A program made the position numbers and the translations under genes. Below, one piece after another: positions 24,740 to 33,426 of a stretch of 64,000 nt of DNA. The stretch lies in contig NZ_JAAABI010000004.1 of NCBI RefSeq assembly GCF_009903685.1, positions 124,001-188,000 on the forward strand, in the 5' to 3' direction. Below the pieces are notes generated by a model. The model was not told the origin of the DNA. It worked only from the letters and a program-made list of their open reading frames with translations, and did not search any database. The stretch comes from Flagellimonas ochracea (GTDB lineage Bacteria; Bacteroidota; Bacteroidia; Flavobacteriales; Flavobacteriaceae). Every line of letters begins with the position of its first letter. Position 1 is the stretch's first letter.

Positions 24740-25055
24740 TGTTACTTTTTATTTAAAAGAACAAGTTTTGCTTTGTGCTAAAAAAAATAATCGCTGGGAG
24801 GATGTTGCCAGTAGTCGAAAAGAATTATTGCGTGGATAAAGCATATTAAGATTGAGTGTTTATGCAGCAAGAAGTTTGAAATAGCTCCATGCCCAAGGAG
24901 GTGATACTATCTTAAATAGTTTTTTTCTTACTTTTTTTTACAATAAATCTCAATAAATGTAGTTTTTCTAGTTACAGCGAGATGTGTTTTTACCAGCACT
25001 GAAAGTAGTTGATTTAAAAAAAAGTAACTAACAAGTAAATTTTTTGCCAGAGCGT
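24740..25055. other. Divergent intergenic region
   Basis: 316 nt between the amidohydrolase and response regulator genes. It is AT-rich with no convincing gene. Each gene's untranslated leader carries a similar A-rich block read in its own direction: TTTAAATAAAAAGTAAC before the amidohydrolase ATG and TTTAAAAAAAAGTAAC (25014-25029) before the regulator. A 5-bp stem with a T-run (24906-24927) looks like a weak terminator but has no gene to end. Confidence 0.5.
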
Positions 25056-25445
25056 ATGTACAAGGAAATTTATTTGGTCGATGATGAAGATTTAGTAAAC
25101 ACGATCAATGCAATCCATTTCCGAAAAATGGGAATGGAGGATAAAGTAAAGAGCTTCACTAATCCGGAATTGGCCTTAGATGATTTAAGATTTAGAAAAA
25201 ACAAAAATGATAAAACTTTACTTCTTCTAGATATCAATATGCCCGAAATGAGTGGATTTGAATTCTTGGAGTTTATGGTTTTGGAAAACTTTCCTGAGAG
25301 CATAGAAGTATTGCTTGTAACGTCTTCCATATCCCAAGTGGACAAGGAGGAGGCAAAAAAATATGGAAAATTTGTGAAACGATTCATTTCAAAACCTCTA
25401 CAAATTGAACATTTGGAAGACTATTTACAAGCTTCGTTCACTTGA
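25056..25445 (+). CDS. Single-domain response regulator
   Basis: 129 residues, taking the ATG at 25056 rather than the TTG at 25044. Only a receiver domain is present: YLVDDEDLVN acidic pocket, phospho-acceptor Asp in LLLLDINMPEMSGFEFLE (about 60), LLVTSSIS and KRFISKPLQ with the conserved lysine. With no output domain it probably acts by protein contact, like CheY-type or Bacteroidota phosphorelay regulators. No partner kinase is adjacent. The neighbouring gap (25446-25563) holds nothing I can name. Confidence 0.85.
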   Translation: MYKEIYLVDDEDLVNTINAIHFRKMGMEDKVKSFTNPELALDDLRFRKNKNDKTLLLLDINMPEMSGFEFLEFMVLENFPESIEVLLVTSSISQVDKEEAKKYGKFVKRFISKPLQIEHLEDYLQASFT

Positions 25446-25563
25446 TAAAAAACTACTTTCTATTCGTTATTCGTTGAAACGATGTCAACCCATAAGTACA
25501 CGTTAAGGGATTTCATTTTTTGGCCCTAAGAAAGTTGATTTTATTTTGCCAAATGGGCTAAAA

Positions 25564-26478
25564 CTATGGTTCTTCTTGATTTGAGGCAGACCTACTCTCC
25601 GTTCCAACCCCTACGGCAATGCCTTCCATCCCCAATTCGGGAATTACCAATAGCGGTATCTGGGTGTGGAAAGCCGTTTTTTTAACTATGGGTTCTCGGG
25701 TCATTTGCTCCATGTAGCTATGTTGGTAGTTTAGCAAGGCCAACAGATGTATATCCAGTTCTTTTGTAAAGATTTCCAAAGTTTGTGAAACAGAATGCAG
25801 TTCAGAAACGGTATGCACATAGTGTTCCACATCACTCAAATATCTTCGGAGCATGTTCAGGTTAAATTGTTGCAATTCCGATAACGCCTTAATACCATAT
25901 TGAACGTGCACAATGCGTATTGTTGCTTGGAACATTTTGGCCATATCCAATAAAGGTGTCAACTCTGATAAGGTGTAGAACCGATTGAAATCTGTGGCAA
26001 AAGCAATTTCGTTGGGTGTAACATAATCAAAATGTTTTGGGATGGCCAAGATGGGACATTTTTTGATGCTCTTTATGATGCGTACGGTATTGCTCCCCAT
26101 AAAAATCTCGTCAATGCCTGAAGCTCCTTTGGTACCGGTAATCACTAGATTTATACCAAAAGTATCTACCATGTCCTTAACTTCTTCCACCAAAAGGTTG
26201 AAAGAAGAAACAGTCTTAAAATGATGTTTAGGATTTTTGTATTTCCCCTTGATTTGGGCCACTGTCTTTTGAAGATTTTTTTCGGATGAATCCCGAACGG
26301 CATCCACAATACGCACCCCGTCAATCATTTTAGCCATGAATCTGCTGCTGGGAATAACAGGGGTGTATGTATTCAGCAGATAGAAGGTGCATTCTTTGTC
26401 GCGAAACAATTGCATGGAATAGTCAATGGCATTCCATGCATTTTCCGAAAAATCCGTAGGTATTAAAATCTTCTGCAT
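25564..26478 (-). CDS. Universal stress protein, tandem domain
   Basis: 304 residues from the ATG at 26478 (a GTG lies one codon upstream). Two UspA-type domains: the first begins MQKILIPTDFSENAWNAIDY and ends with the nucleotide-loop motif GTKGASGIDEIFMGSNTVRII (about 132), and the second (about 160-300) is degenerate. Bacteroidota tandem Usps are tied to energy or oxygen stress. An Fnr-type site plus -7 box (26502-26544) lies directly upstream, the same arrangement as before the oxidase genes. One of three Usp genes in the window. Confidence 0.87.
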   Translation of the reverse strand: MQKILIPTDFSENAWNAIDYSMQLFRDKECTFYLLNTYTPVIPSSRFMAKMIDGVRIVDAVRDSSEKNLQKTVAQIKGKYKNPKHHFKTVSSFNLLVEEVKDMVDTFGINLVITGTKGASGIDEIFMGSNTVRIIKSIKKCPILAIPKHFDYVTPNEIAFATDFNRFYTLSELTPLLDMAKMFQATIRIVHVQYGIKALSELQQFNLNMLRRYLSDVEHYVHTVSELHSVSQTLEIFTKELDIHLLALLNYQHSYMEQMTREPIVKKTAFHTQIPLLVIPELGMEGIAVGVGTESRSASNQEEP

Positions 26479-26496
26479 CACAAAAAAAATATAAGA

Positions 26497-26544
26497 TGCA
26501 GTAAAATTAGGTGCTCACAAAGGCGAATACTATGATAAATATCA
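26497..26544 (-). promoter_or_regulatory. Fnr-type promoter of the first Usp gene
   Basis: TGATAAATATCA (26533-26544) is followed on the minus strand after 23 nt by -7 box TAATTTTA (26502-26509). The predicted start is about 26497, some 19 nt before the ATG. Confidence 0.7.
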
Positions 26545-26562
26545 GCTTTCGAAAAAGGCTTG

Positions 26563-27261
26563 CTAAAACCCTTCCACAATCTCTTTGAGCTTACGCTCGT
26601 CCTTAATGGCGATTTTTTTCCCGGAAGTATGTAGATAGCCTTTTTTCTTGAATTCGGAAATGATTCGAATGGCAGACTCCGTAGCGGTACCGACCACATT
26701 CGAAATGTCTTCCCTGGAAAGGGTAAGAGCCAAGAACCCATCCTTGTCCTCCCCAAAATTGTTTTTAAGATAAAGGAATGCCTCTGCAATTCGTTGCTTT
26801 ACCGTTTTCTGTGAAATGTTTACGATAACGTCATCCGCTTCTTTAAGATCGTGCGCCATGTGACGCAATACTTCCAAGGTGAAATTCGGATTTTTTTGCA
26901 AGGTATGGTTTATACTTTCTTTGGGAATAAAGCAGACTTCCATGTCGTTTACTGCCACTGCTGAAAGGTTCGTGGATTCTTCCGCAATAACCGAACGCTG
27001 CCCAATGACTTCTCCCTTAGAAGCCAATTTCACGATTTGGTCCTTCCCATTGGCGCTTAGTTTGGAGAGTTTGGAAACCCCATTTCTCACGCAGAAAACA
27101 CCATTTAACTTTTCGCCTTCCTGAAAAAGAGGTTCGCCTTTTTTAATGGTTTTGGTGACTTTTGAATCTGAGACTTTCTTCAATTCCTCCTTGCTCATGG
27201 CACGGAGTGAGTTGAACTGTCGGACGATACAATTCTCACATCTACTCTCCATAATTGACAT
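26563..27261 (-). CDS. Crp/Fnr family transcriptional regulator
   Basis: 232 residues. N-terminal CENC (Cys8, Cys11), then a cyclic-nucleotide-type beta barrel (about 20-130), a dimer helix, and a C-terminal winged helix with recognition segment SREDISNVVGTATESAIRII. Its E-x3-R spacing is that used by Fnr and Crp to read TGA half-sites. Cysteines occur at 8, 11, 57 and 110. Cys8 and Cys110 have the same separation as E. coli Fnr ligands Cys20 and Cys122, but the third ligand equivalent (residue 17) is Asn. It is divergent from ccoI across a shared TGA-N6-TCA site, so autoregulation is likely. Inferred to be the oxygen or redox regulator of the block up to 54 kb. Confidence 0.88.
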   Translation of the reverse strand: MSIMESRCENCIVRQFNSLRAMSKEELKKVSDSKVTKTIKKGEPLFQEGEKLNGVFCVRNGVSKLSKLSANGKDQIVKLASKGEVIGQRSVIAEESTNLSAVAVNDMEVCFIPKESINHTLQKNPNFTLEVLRHMAHDLKEADDVIVNISQKTVKQRIAEAFLYLKNNFGEDKDGFLALTLSREDISNVVGTATESAIRIISEFKKKGYLHTSGKKIAIKDERKLKEIVEGF

Positions 27262-27272
27262 ATTTACCTGAT

Positions 27273-27356
27273 AGAAACAAATTTAAGGTTTCATCGTATA
27301 AATATACCTGATAAAAGTCATATTTTTAGATAGGAGAGTATTTCAAATTTGTCGAA
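27273..27356. promoter_or_regulatory. Bidirectional Fnr-type promoter for fnr-like gene and ccoI
   Basis: One palindrome, TGATAAAAGTCA (27309-27320), has a -7 box 23 nt away on both sides: TAAATTTG on the minus strand (27278-27285) for the regulator gene and CAAATTTG on the plus strand (27344-27351) for ccoI. The predicted starts are about 27273 and 27356, 12 and 16 nt from the respective start codons. Confidence 0.75.
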
Positions 27357-27371
27357 GGTTAAGCAAATGTA

Positions 27372-29744
27372 ATGGCAAACGCTGCATGTTATCATTGTGG
27401 AGATCAATGTGGAAAATATCATGTCCGCTTTGATGAAAGGGATTTCTGCTGTAATGGTTGCAAAACCGTTTACGAAATATTCACTTCGAACGGGCTGTCC
27501 ACTTTTTATGATATAGAGGCCAGGGCGGGCACCACACCCAATGAGGTTCGCAAAAAATATGATTTTCTTGACAATCAGGAAATAGTGGATAAGCTGGTAG
27601 AGTTCAATGAAGAAGGCATGCAAGTGGTCAACCTCAGTATTCCTACAATCCATTGCAGTTCCTGTATTTGGGTATTGGAAAATTTGGGACGCCTGCATTC
27701 TGGCATTACCAGTTCACAAGTTGATTTCCCTAAGAAGACCGTCCGCGTTGGATACAAAACGGAAGAAATTTCCCTTAAGGCCTTGGTGCTATTGCTGGGA
27801 AGTATAGGTTATGAACCCTACATCTCGTTGGAAGCCTATAACAAAGAAAAAGGAAAGGTAGATCGCTCGCTCATCTATAAACTTGGGGTCGCCGGATTTG
27901 CCTTTGGCAATGTAATGCTGCTTTCTTTTCCTGAATATTTTGAGGTTGAGGAGTTTTGGCTGGATCAATATAAACCTGTTTTTCGCTGGTTGATGTTTGC
28001 GTTTTCCGTTCCTGTGGTGCTGTATGCTGGGCGAGATTATTTTTTATCCGCTTATAAAGGATTGCGATCACGATTGTTGAATATTGATGTCCCTATTGCC
28101 TTGGGAATATTGACCTTGTTCTTGAGAAGCACCACCGACATTATTTTTGATTTGGGCTCGGGCTTTTTTGATAGTTTAACGGGGTTGGTTTTTTTCTTGC
28201 TCTTGGGAAAATTCTTCCAGCAAAAAACCTATGCATACCTTTCCTTTGAAAGAGATTATAAATCCTATTTTCCCATTGCGGTCACCAAGTTGAATGAAAA
28301 AGGAGAGGAAGAGAGTATCCAGATTTATAAAGTGGAAGTGGGAGACCGTATCCTAATCAGGAACCAAGAGATTATCCCGGTGGATTGTCGCTTGTTGAAG
28401 GGCAACGCCGAAATTGATTACAGTTTTGTCACCGGAGAATCCCAAGCCGTTTTTAAAGAACCTGGAGAAAAGCTTTTTGCCGGGGGCAAACAGCTGTCAG
28501 GGGTTTTGGAAGTTGAGGTATTAAAATCGGTTTCTCAAAGTTATCTGACCCAACTATGGGGAAATTCCGTTTTCACGAAAGACAAGGCAGGCAATTTTCA
28601 AACCCTTACGGACAGTATAGGAAAGCGTTTTACGTTCGCTGTTTTGACCATAGCTGTGATCGCAACGGTGTTTTGGCTCTTTAATGAACCCAGCATGGCC
28701 TTGAACGTCTTCACTGCGGTATTGATTATCGCATGCCCCTGTGCCATTGCCCTTGCCGCCCCTTTCACCTTGGGCAATATGCTTAGGATATTTGGCAAGC
28801 ACAAGTTTTATCTCAAGAATACAAATGCCATAGAACGCCTGTCCAAAATCAATATGGCAATTTTTGATAAAACTGGAACATTGACCACGACTCAAAAAGA
28901 AACCATTCTATATGAGGGCATGGAATTGAGCGAAGAAGAGACGGCTCTGTTAAAAACAACGCTTCGTGCTTCCAATCATCCCTTGAGCAGGTCTTTGTAC
29001 GACATCCTAAAGTCCAATGCCATAATGACCTTGGATGAATTTCAAGAACATACCGGAAAGGGAATTGAAGGGCGGGTCAAGGACCATTCTATGAAAGTAG
29101 GTTCCGCAGCCTATGTGGGAAAGCATAAATCCATGTTACCTTCAAACACTGCTGTCTATATCAGTTCAGATGAAAATGTAAAAGGGCGGTTTGTGTTCAA
29201 AAATGCCTATCGCGAAGGGGTGGACAAAATTTTTGAAGCAATGGGTCGACAAATGGAAGTGGGCGTGCTCTCTGGCGACAATGATGGAGAAAGGAAACAA
29301 TTACAGCAGATGCTTTCCAAAGATGCGAATATCTTGTTCAACCAAAAACCAGAAGATAAGCTCAACCATATAAAAAGAATGCAGGAAAGTCACAATGTGC
29401 TCATGGTCGGCGATGGATTAAATGATGCGGGAGCCCTTGCACAAAGCGATGTGGGCATTGCCGTTTCAGAAAACATCAATGTTTTTTCCCCGGCCTGTGA
29501 TGCCATTCTTGATGCTTCTAAACTGACTTTATTGCCCAAGTTCATAAAGTTGTCCAGAAAATCCATGCAAATCATAAAACTCAGCTTTTTGTTATCATTG
29601 TGCTATAATGTGGTCGGCTTGTATTTTGCGGTCACTGGGCAATTGCTGCCTGTGGTGGCGGCAATTTTAATGCCCTTGAGTTCAATAAGCATTGTAGTGT
29701 TTGCGACACTGTGCACAAATTTGATCGGTAAGGAATTAAAATAA
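27372..29744 (+). CDS. ccoI: Copper P1B-type ATPase for cbb3 oxidase assembly
   Basis: 790 residues. An N-terminal cysteine-rich ATPase metal-binding domain (CYHCGDQCG ... CCNGC), an HMA domain with HCSSC (about 98), eight membrane helices, the ion-path CPC in ACPCAIALAAP (about 457), phosphorylation site DKTGTLTT (about 499), HP in NHPLSRS and VGDGLNDAGALAQSDVGIAV. CcoI/FixI ATPases export copper needed for the cbb3 binuclear centre. Position before ccoS-ccoNO and the family-specific N-terminus favour CcoI over a detoxifying CopA. Transcribed from a shared Fnr-type site. Confidence 0.93.
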   Translation: MANAACYHCGDQCGKYHVRFDERDFCCNGCKTVYEIFTSNGLSTFYDIEARAGTTPNEVRKKYDFLDNQEIVDKLVEFNEEGMQVVNLSIPTIHCSSCIWVLENLGRLHSGITSSQVDFPKKTVRVGYKTEEISLKALVLLLGSIGYEPYISLEAYNKEKGKVDRSLIYKLGVAGFAFGNVMLLSFPEYFEVEEFWLDQYKPVFRWLMFAFSVPVVLYAGRDYFLSAYKGLRSRLLNIDVPIALGILTLFLRSTTDIIFDLGSGFFDSLTGLVFFLLLGKFFQQKTYAYLSFERDYKSYFPIAVTKLNEKGEEESIQIYKVEVGDRILIRNQEIIPVDCRLLKGNAEIDYSFVTGESQAVFKEPGEKLFAGGKQLSGVLEVEVLKSVSQSYLTQLWGNSVFTKDKAGNFQTLTDSIGKRFTFAVLTIAVIATVFWLFNEPSMALNVFTAVLIIACPCAIALAAPFTLGNMLRIFGKHKFYLKNTNAIERLSKINMAIFDKTGTLTTTQKETILYEGMELSEEETALLKTTLRASNHPLSRSLYDILKSNAIMTLDEFQEHTGKGIEGRVKDHSMKVGSAAYVGKHKSMLPSNTAVYISSDENVKGRFVFKNAYREGVDKIFEAMGRQMEVGVLSGDNDGERKQLQQMLSKDANILFNQKPEDKLNHIKRMQESHNVLMVGDGLNDAGALAQSDVGIAVSENINVFSPACDAILDASKLTLLPKFIKLSRKSMQIIKLSFLLSLCYNVVGLYFAVTGQLLPVVAAILMPLSSISIVVFATLCTNLIGKELK

Positions 29745-29753
29745 TTTTAAATC

Positions 29754-29801
29754 TGATAAATGTCATTTTTTACACAATTCCATAAAACTAGTTTTACGCC
29801 T
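29754..29801 (+). promoter_or_regulatory. Fnr-type promoter of the ccoS-ccoNO operon
   Basis: TGATAAATGTCA (29754-29765), 23 nt gap, -7 box TAGTTTTA (29789-29796). The predicted start is about 29801, 15 nt before ccoS. The palindrome centre falls near -41.5, the class II activator position. Confidence 0.75.
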
Positions 29802-29815
29802 AAATTATATCAGGT

Positions 29816-30022
29816 ATGAGTGTTATCTATGTGTTGCTGGCCATTAGCATTTCGGTTGCATTGGCCTTTTTCGCAGCTTTTCTGTTTTCCGTAAAAAGCG
29901 GACAGTATGATGATACCTATACGCCTTCAGTGCGAATGCTGTTTGAGGATGAAGTTGTGAATGACCAAAAACCTAAGAACAAAAAATCTAAACACAATCA
30001 AACAAAAAGTACAAACCAATAA
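29816..30022 (+). CDS. ccoS: cbb3 oxidase maturation protein CcoS
   Basis: 68 residues: one N-terminal membrane helix (VIYVLLAISISVALAFFAAF), the family motif FLFSVKSGQYDDTYTPSVRML, and a charged lysine-rich tail. CcoS is needed for heme and copper insertion into CcoN. It is first in the structural operon, 2 nt before ccoNO. Confidence 0.92.
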   Translation: MSVIYVLLAISISVALAFFAAFLFSVKSGQYDDTYTPSVRMLFEDEVVNDQKPKNKKSKHNQTKSTNQ

Positions 30023-30024
30023 AT

Positions 30025-32226
30025 ATGGAAATACAGCAGTTTAGCTACGATAACAAAATCGTACAAAAGTTCTTATACGCCACCATGCTTTGGGGTGTGG
30101 TCGGTATGTTGGTGGGCCTATTATTGGCCTTTATGTTTTTGTTCCCCAATGTAACGGATGGAATTTCATGGTTGAGCTTTGGTCGTCTTAGGCCACTTCA
30201 TACGAACGCCGTAATCTTCGCCTTTGTCGGGAACGCCATTTTTGCTGGGGTCTATTATTCGCTCCAACGTTTGCTCAAGGCTAGAATGTTCAGTGATTTC
30301 TTGAGTAATTTTAATTTTTGGGGGTGGCAGTTGATCATCGTTGCGGCAGCCATAACATTACCGTTGGGCTATACCACCTCTAAGGAATATGCGGAGCTCG
30401 AATGGCCTATCGATTTGGCGATAGCTGTCGTATGGGTAGCATTTGGGTGGAACATGATCGGTACGATTTTAAAAAGAAGGCAACGCCATCTATATGTTGC
30501 CATCTGGTTTTATCTGGCAACATTTGTAACCGTAGCTGTATTGCATATATTCAATAGTTTGGAATTACCAGTGTCGGCGCTGAAAAGTTATTCCGTTTAC
30601 GCGGGGGTGCAAGACGCGCTGGTGCAGTGGTGGTATGGACATAACGCCGTGGCCTTTTTCTTGACGACGCCTTTCTTGGGACTCATGTACTATTTTGTGC
30701 CCAAAGCAGCCAATAGGCCAATTTATTCATACAGACTTTCCATAGTGCACTTCTGGTCTTTGATTTTCATCTATATCTGGGCAGGACCGCACCATTTGTT
30801 ATACTCCTCATTGCCTGACTGGGCCCAGAACCTGGGCGTTGTTTTCTCCGTGATGTTGATAGCACCTTCTTGGGGTGGTATGATCAATGGTCTTTTAACA
30901 CTTCGTGGTGTTTGGGACAAAGTACGTAGTGATGCCACATTGAAATTTATGGTGGTGGCCATTACCGGTTATGGCATGGCGACTTTTGAAGGTCCCATGC
31001 TTTCTTTAAAAAATGTAAATGCCATAGCACACTTCAGTGATTGGATCATTGCACACGTGCACGTTGGGGCATTGGCTTGGAATGGTTTCTTGACCTTTGG
31101 CATGATTTATTGGTTGGTGCCTAAAATGTTTAAGACTACTTTATATTCCAAGGGCTTGGCCAATTTCCATTTTTGGATCGGTACTTTGGGTATTGTGCTC
31201 TATGCGTTGCCCATGTACGTTGCTGGATTTACGCAAGCGTTGATGTGGAAAGATTTTAATCCAGATGGCACCTTGGTCTACGGAAACTTTTTGGAAACCG
31301 TAACCCAGATAATCCCCATGTATTGGATGCGGGCCATTGGCGGAAGCCTTTATATTTTGGGTATGCTTATCATGGTTTACAACGTGATAGTAACCATCAG
31401 AAAAGGAAGCCATGTTGAGGACGAACTTGCCGAAGCACCGGCATTGATAAGGGTATCCAAAAGACGTGTTGCCGGTGAAACATTCCACAATTGGTTGGAA
31501 AGAAGACCAGTGCAATTGACCATCTTGGCGACAGTGGCCATTTTGATTGGTGGAATTGTTCAGATTGTACCCACAATTTTGGTGAAGTCCAACATTCCAA
31601 CCATCACAAGCGTGAAACCCTATACCCCATTGGAGTTGGAGGGAAGAGACCTTTATATCCGCGAAGGATGTGTGGGTTGCCATTCACAAATGATCCGTCC
31701 TTTCCGAAGCGAGGTGGAACGTTACGGTGAATACGCGAAAGCAGGAGAATTCGTTTACGACCACCCATTCCTTTGGGGCAGTAAACGTACCGGCCCTGAT
31801 TTGTTGCGCATAGGCGGAAAATATTCAGATAACTGGCACTTGAACCACATGTACGACCCACAAAGCACATCGGCAGGGTCCATTATGCCTGCCTATCAAT
31901 GGTTGGTAAGAGACAGGCATGACAGAAGTGCTGTACAGAGCAAAATGGAAGCCATGGTAAGTTTGGGTGTGCCCTACACTGAAGAAGATATAGCCAATGC
32001 CGCCGATAATATGGCAGCTCAGGCAGCTCAAATAGAAAAGAATCTATATGCCGACCCTGAATTCGTACGGACCTACGAAGCGGATAAAAAATACGCGGAA
32101 GAGAACGGGGAAGAATTCATAGAAATGCGCGATAGGGAAATCGTGGCACTTATTGCCTACCTGCAAAGATTGGGTACTGACATTAAAGTTAAGGAAACCG
32201 AAGAACTATTATCACAAAACAAATAA
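30025..32226 (+). CDS. ccoN: Fused cbb3 cytochrome oxidase subunits I and II (CcoN-CcoO)
   Basis: 733 residues. The first about 480 form CcoN, with about twelve membrane helices and heme/copper histidines, e.g. RPLHTNAVIFAFVGN, WWYGHNAVAFFLTTP, IWAGPHHLLYSSLPDW and HVHVGALAWNGFL. A further anchor helix (about 495-515) leads to the CcoO cytochrome c domain with GCVGCHSQMIRPF (about 550) and a distal Met in SIMPAYQWL. CcoN-CcoO fusion is usual in Bacteroidota. This is the catalytic core of the high-affinity terminal oxidase for low oxygen. Confidence 0.96.
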   Translation: MEIQQFSYDNKIVQKFLYATMLWGVVGMLVGLLLAFMFLFPNVTDGISWLSFGRLRPLHTNAVIFAFVGNAIFAGVYYSLQRLLKARMFSDFLSNFNFWGWQLIIVAAAITLPLGYTTSKEYAELEWPIDLAIAVVWVAFGWNMIGTILKRRQRHLYVAIWFYLATFVTVAVLHIFNSLELPVSALKSYSVYAGVQDALVQWWYGHNAVAFFLTTPFLGLMYYFVPKAANRPIYSYRLSIVHFWSLIFIYIWAGPHHLLYSSLPDWAQNLGVVFSVMLIAPSWGGMINGLLTLRGVWDKVRSDATLKFMVVAITGYGMATFEGPMLSLKNVNAIAHFSDWIIAHVHVGALAWNGFLTFGMIYWLVPKMFKTTLYSKGLANFHFWIGTLGIVLYALPMYVAGFTQALMWKDFNPDGTLVYGNFLETVTQIIPMYWMRAIGGSLYILGMLIMVYNVIVTIRKGSHVEDELAEAPALIRVSKRRVAGETFHNWLERRPVQLTILATVAILIGGIVQIVPTILVKSNIPTITSVKPYTPLELEGRDLYIREGCVGCHSQMIRPFRSEVERYGEYAKAGEFVYDHPFLWGSKRTGPDLLRIGGKYSDNWHLNHMYDPQSTSAGSIMPAYQWLVRDRHDRSAVQSKMEAMVSLGVPYTEEDIANAADNMAAQAAQIEKNLYADPEFVRTYEADKKYAEENGEEFIEMRDREIVALIAYLQRLGTDIKVKETEELLSQNK

Positions 32227-32228
32227 CC

Positions 32229-32417
32229 ATGTTGAAGTTTGTAAAAAATCATATGGAGAGCATTGAGGGGGTTGCCAACTATCCCATGATATCCCTTTTG
32301 ATATTCTTCCTGTTTTTCGTGGCACTCTTTTGGTGGGTGTTCACGGCCTCAAAGGAGCACATAAAAGAAATGGAGGAACTGCCATTGGACAATAACGATC
32401 AACAACGCAAACTATAA
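32229..32417 (+). CDS. ccoQ: CcoQ-like small subunit
   Basis: 62 residues with a single membrane helix (MISLLIFFLFFVALFWWVFTA split over about 20-40) and an acidic tail. Size, topology and position between CcoNO and CcoP identify it as a CcoQ/FixQ analogue that stabilises the complex. Sequence similarity alone would be weak. Confidence 0.82.
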   Translation: MLKFVKNHMESIEGVANYPMISLLIFFLFFVALFWWVFTASKEHIKEMEELPLDNNDQQRKL

Positions 32418-32421
32418 AATT

Positions 32422-33375
32422 ATGAGCACAAGAACGCCTTGGTGGATTAGGGTCCCCTTATTATTCTTTTTAATCTTCGGATTGATGGAGTACTTCATTG
32501 ATTCTGGCGATAAACCAGCCATTATTGAATATCCCATTACGCAGTTTTTCATGCTCATGGTGTTGATGATTTTGATTGCAATAGAATTGATTCTAAAGTC
32601 TATCGAAAACATAATGTTCCAAACACTTTCGGAGGAGGCCAAAGAACGATACTTGGCTTCCAAAGACAAAAAAGTAGAATGGAAATGGGCTAAGAATATG
32701 TATCAACGTCTTACCAAGAGCCGCTCCATCGAAAAAGAGGGCGAGATTATTTTAGACCACAATTATGATGGAATTAGGGAGCTGGATAATGTGCTCCCCC
32801 CATGGTGGGTCTATTTATTCTACGCAACTATCATTTTCGGAGTTGTATATCTGGTTCGTTTCCACATTGTGGGCGATTACGATCAGGCATTGGAATATGA
32901 ACAAGAAGTCGCAGCTGCACAGCTGGCCATAGAAGAATACAAGAAAACGGCCAAAAACTTGGTGGATGTCAATACCGTTGAATTTTTATCCGAGGATGCT
33001 GATTTGGCGGCTGGTGAAAAGATATTCGTTCAAAATTGTGTTGTGTGCCACATGGCAGATGGAGGTGGTGGAATTGGCCCCAACCTAACCGATGAATACT
33101 GGATTCTTGGTGGAGGCGTCAAAAATGTCTTTAATACCATTTCCGAAGGAGGCAGGGACGGAAAAGGGATGGTTGCATGGAAACAGACCTTAAAACCATT
33201 GGAAATGGCACAAGTGGCAAGCTATGTACTAACTTTAAGTGAAAACACACCGGCCAATCCCAAAGCACCAGAAGGCGAAATCTGGATAGATCCTGATGCA
33301 CCCCAACCAGAAGAATCTGAAGAAGAACCCGTAATGGGGCAAGTTTCAGATTCCACCGATGTAGCCATGAATTAA
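32422..33375 (+). CDS. ccoP: cbb3 oxidase cytochrome c subunit CcoP (single haem)
   Basis: 317 residues. Two N-terminal hydrophobic helices, a cytoplasmic stretch, the FixP N-domain segment YDGIRELDNVLPPWWVYLFY (about 113-132) with a third helix, then one cytochrome c domain with NCVVCHMADGGGGIGPNL (about 207-212) and a Met ligand in KGMVAWKQTL. The acidic C-terminal tail is rich in P and E. Classical CcoP carries two C-x-x-C-H motifs, whereas only one is present here. CcoP passes electrons from soluble donors to CcoO. Confidence 0.93.
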   Translation: MSTRTPWWIRVPLLFFLIFGLMEYFIDSGDKPAIIEYPITQFFMLMVLMILIAIELILKSIENIMFQTLSEEAKERYLASKDKKVEWKWAKNMYQRLTKSRSIEKEGEIILDHNYDGIRELDNVLPPWWVYLFYATIIFGVVYLVRFHIVGDYDQALEYEQEVAAAQLAIEEYKKTAKNLVDVNTVEFLSEDADLAAGEKIFVQNCVVCHMADGGGGIGPNLTDEYWILGGGVKNVFNTISEGGRDGKGMVAWKQTLKPLEMAQVASYVLTLSENTPANPKAPEGEIWIDPDAPQPEESEEEPVMGQVSDSTDVAMN

Positions 33376-33426
33376 TAGGACGGGATTGTGGACATTTTCC
33401 GCAACCCTCCATGAACAAAGATTGCG

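Noticed and set aside
24906..24927. Hairpin with T-run resembling a terminator
   Set aside because: The stem is only 5 bp and AT-rich, and there is no gene upstream on that strand for it to end.
31141..31683. 180-codon open frame on the minus strand inside ccoNO
   Set aside because: Antisense to a strongly conserved oxidase gene; the translation has no recognisable domain and is rich in His, Cys and Asn as expected from a shadow frame.
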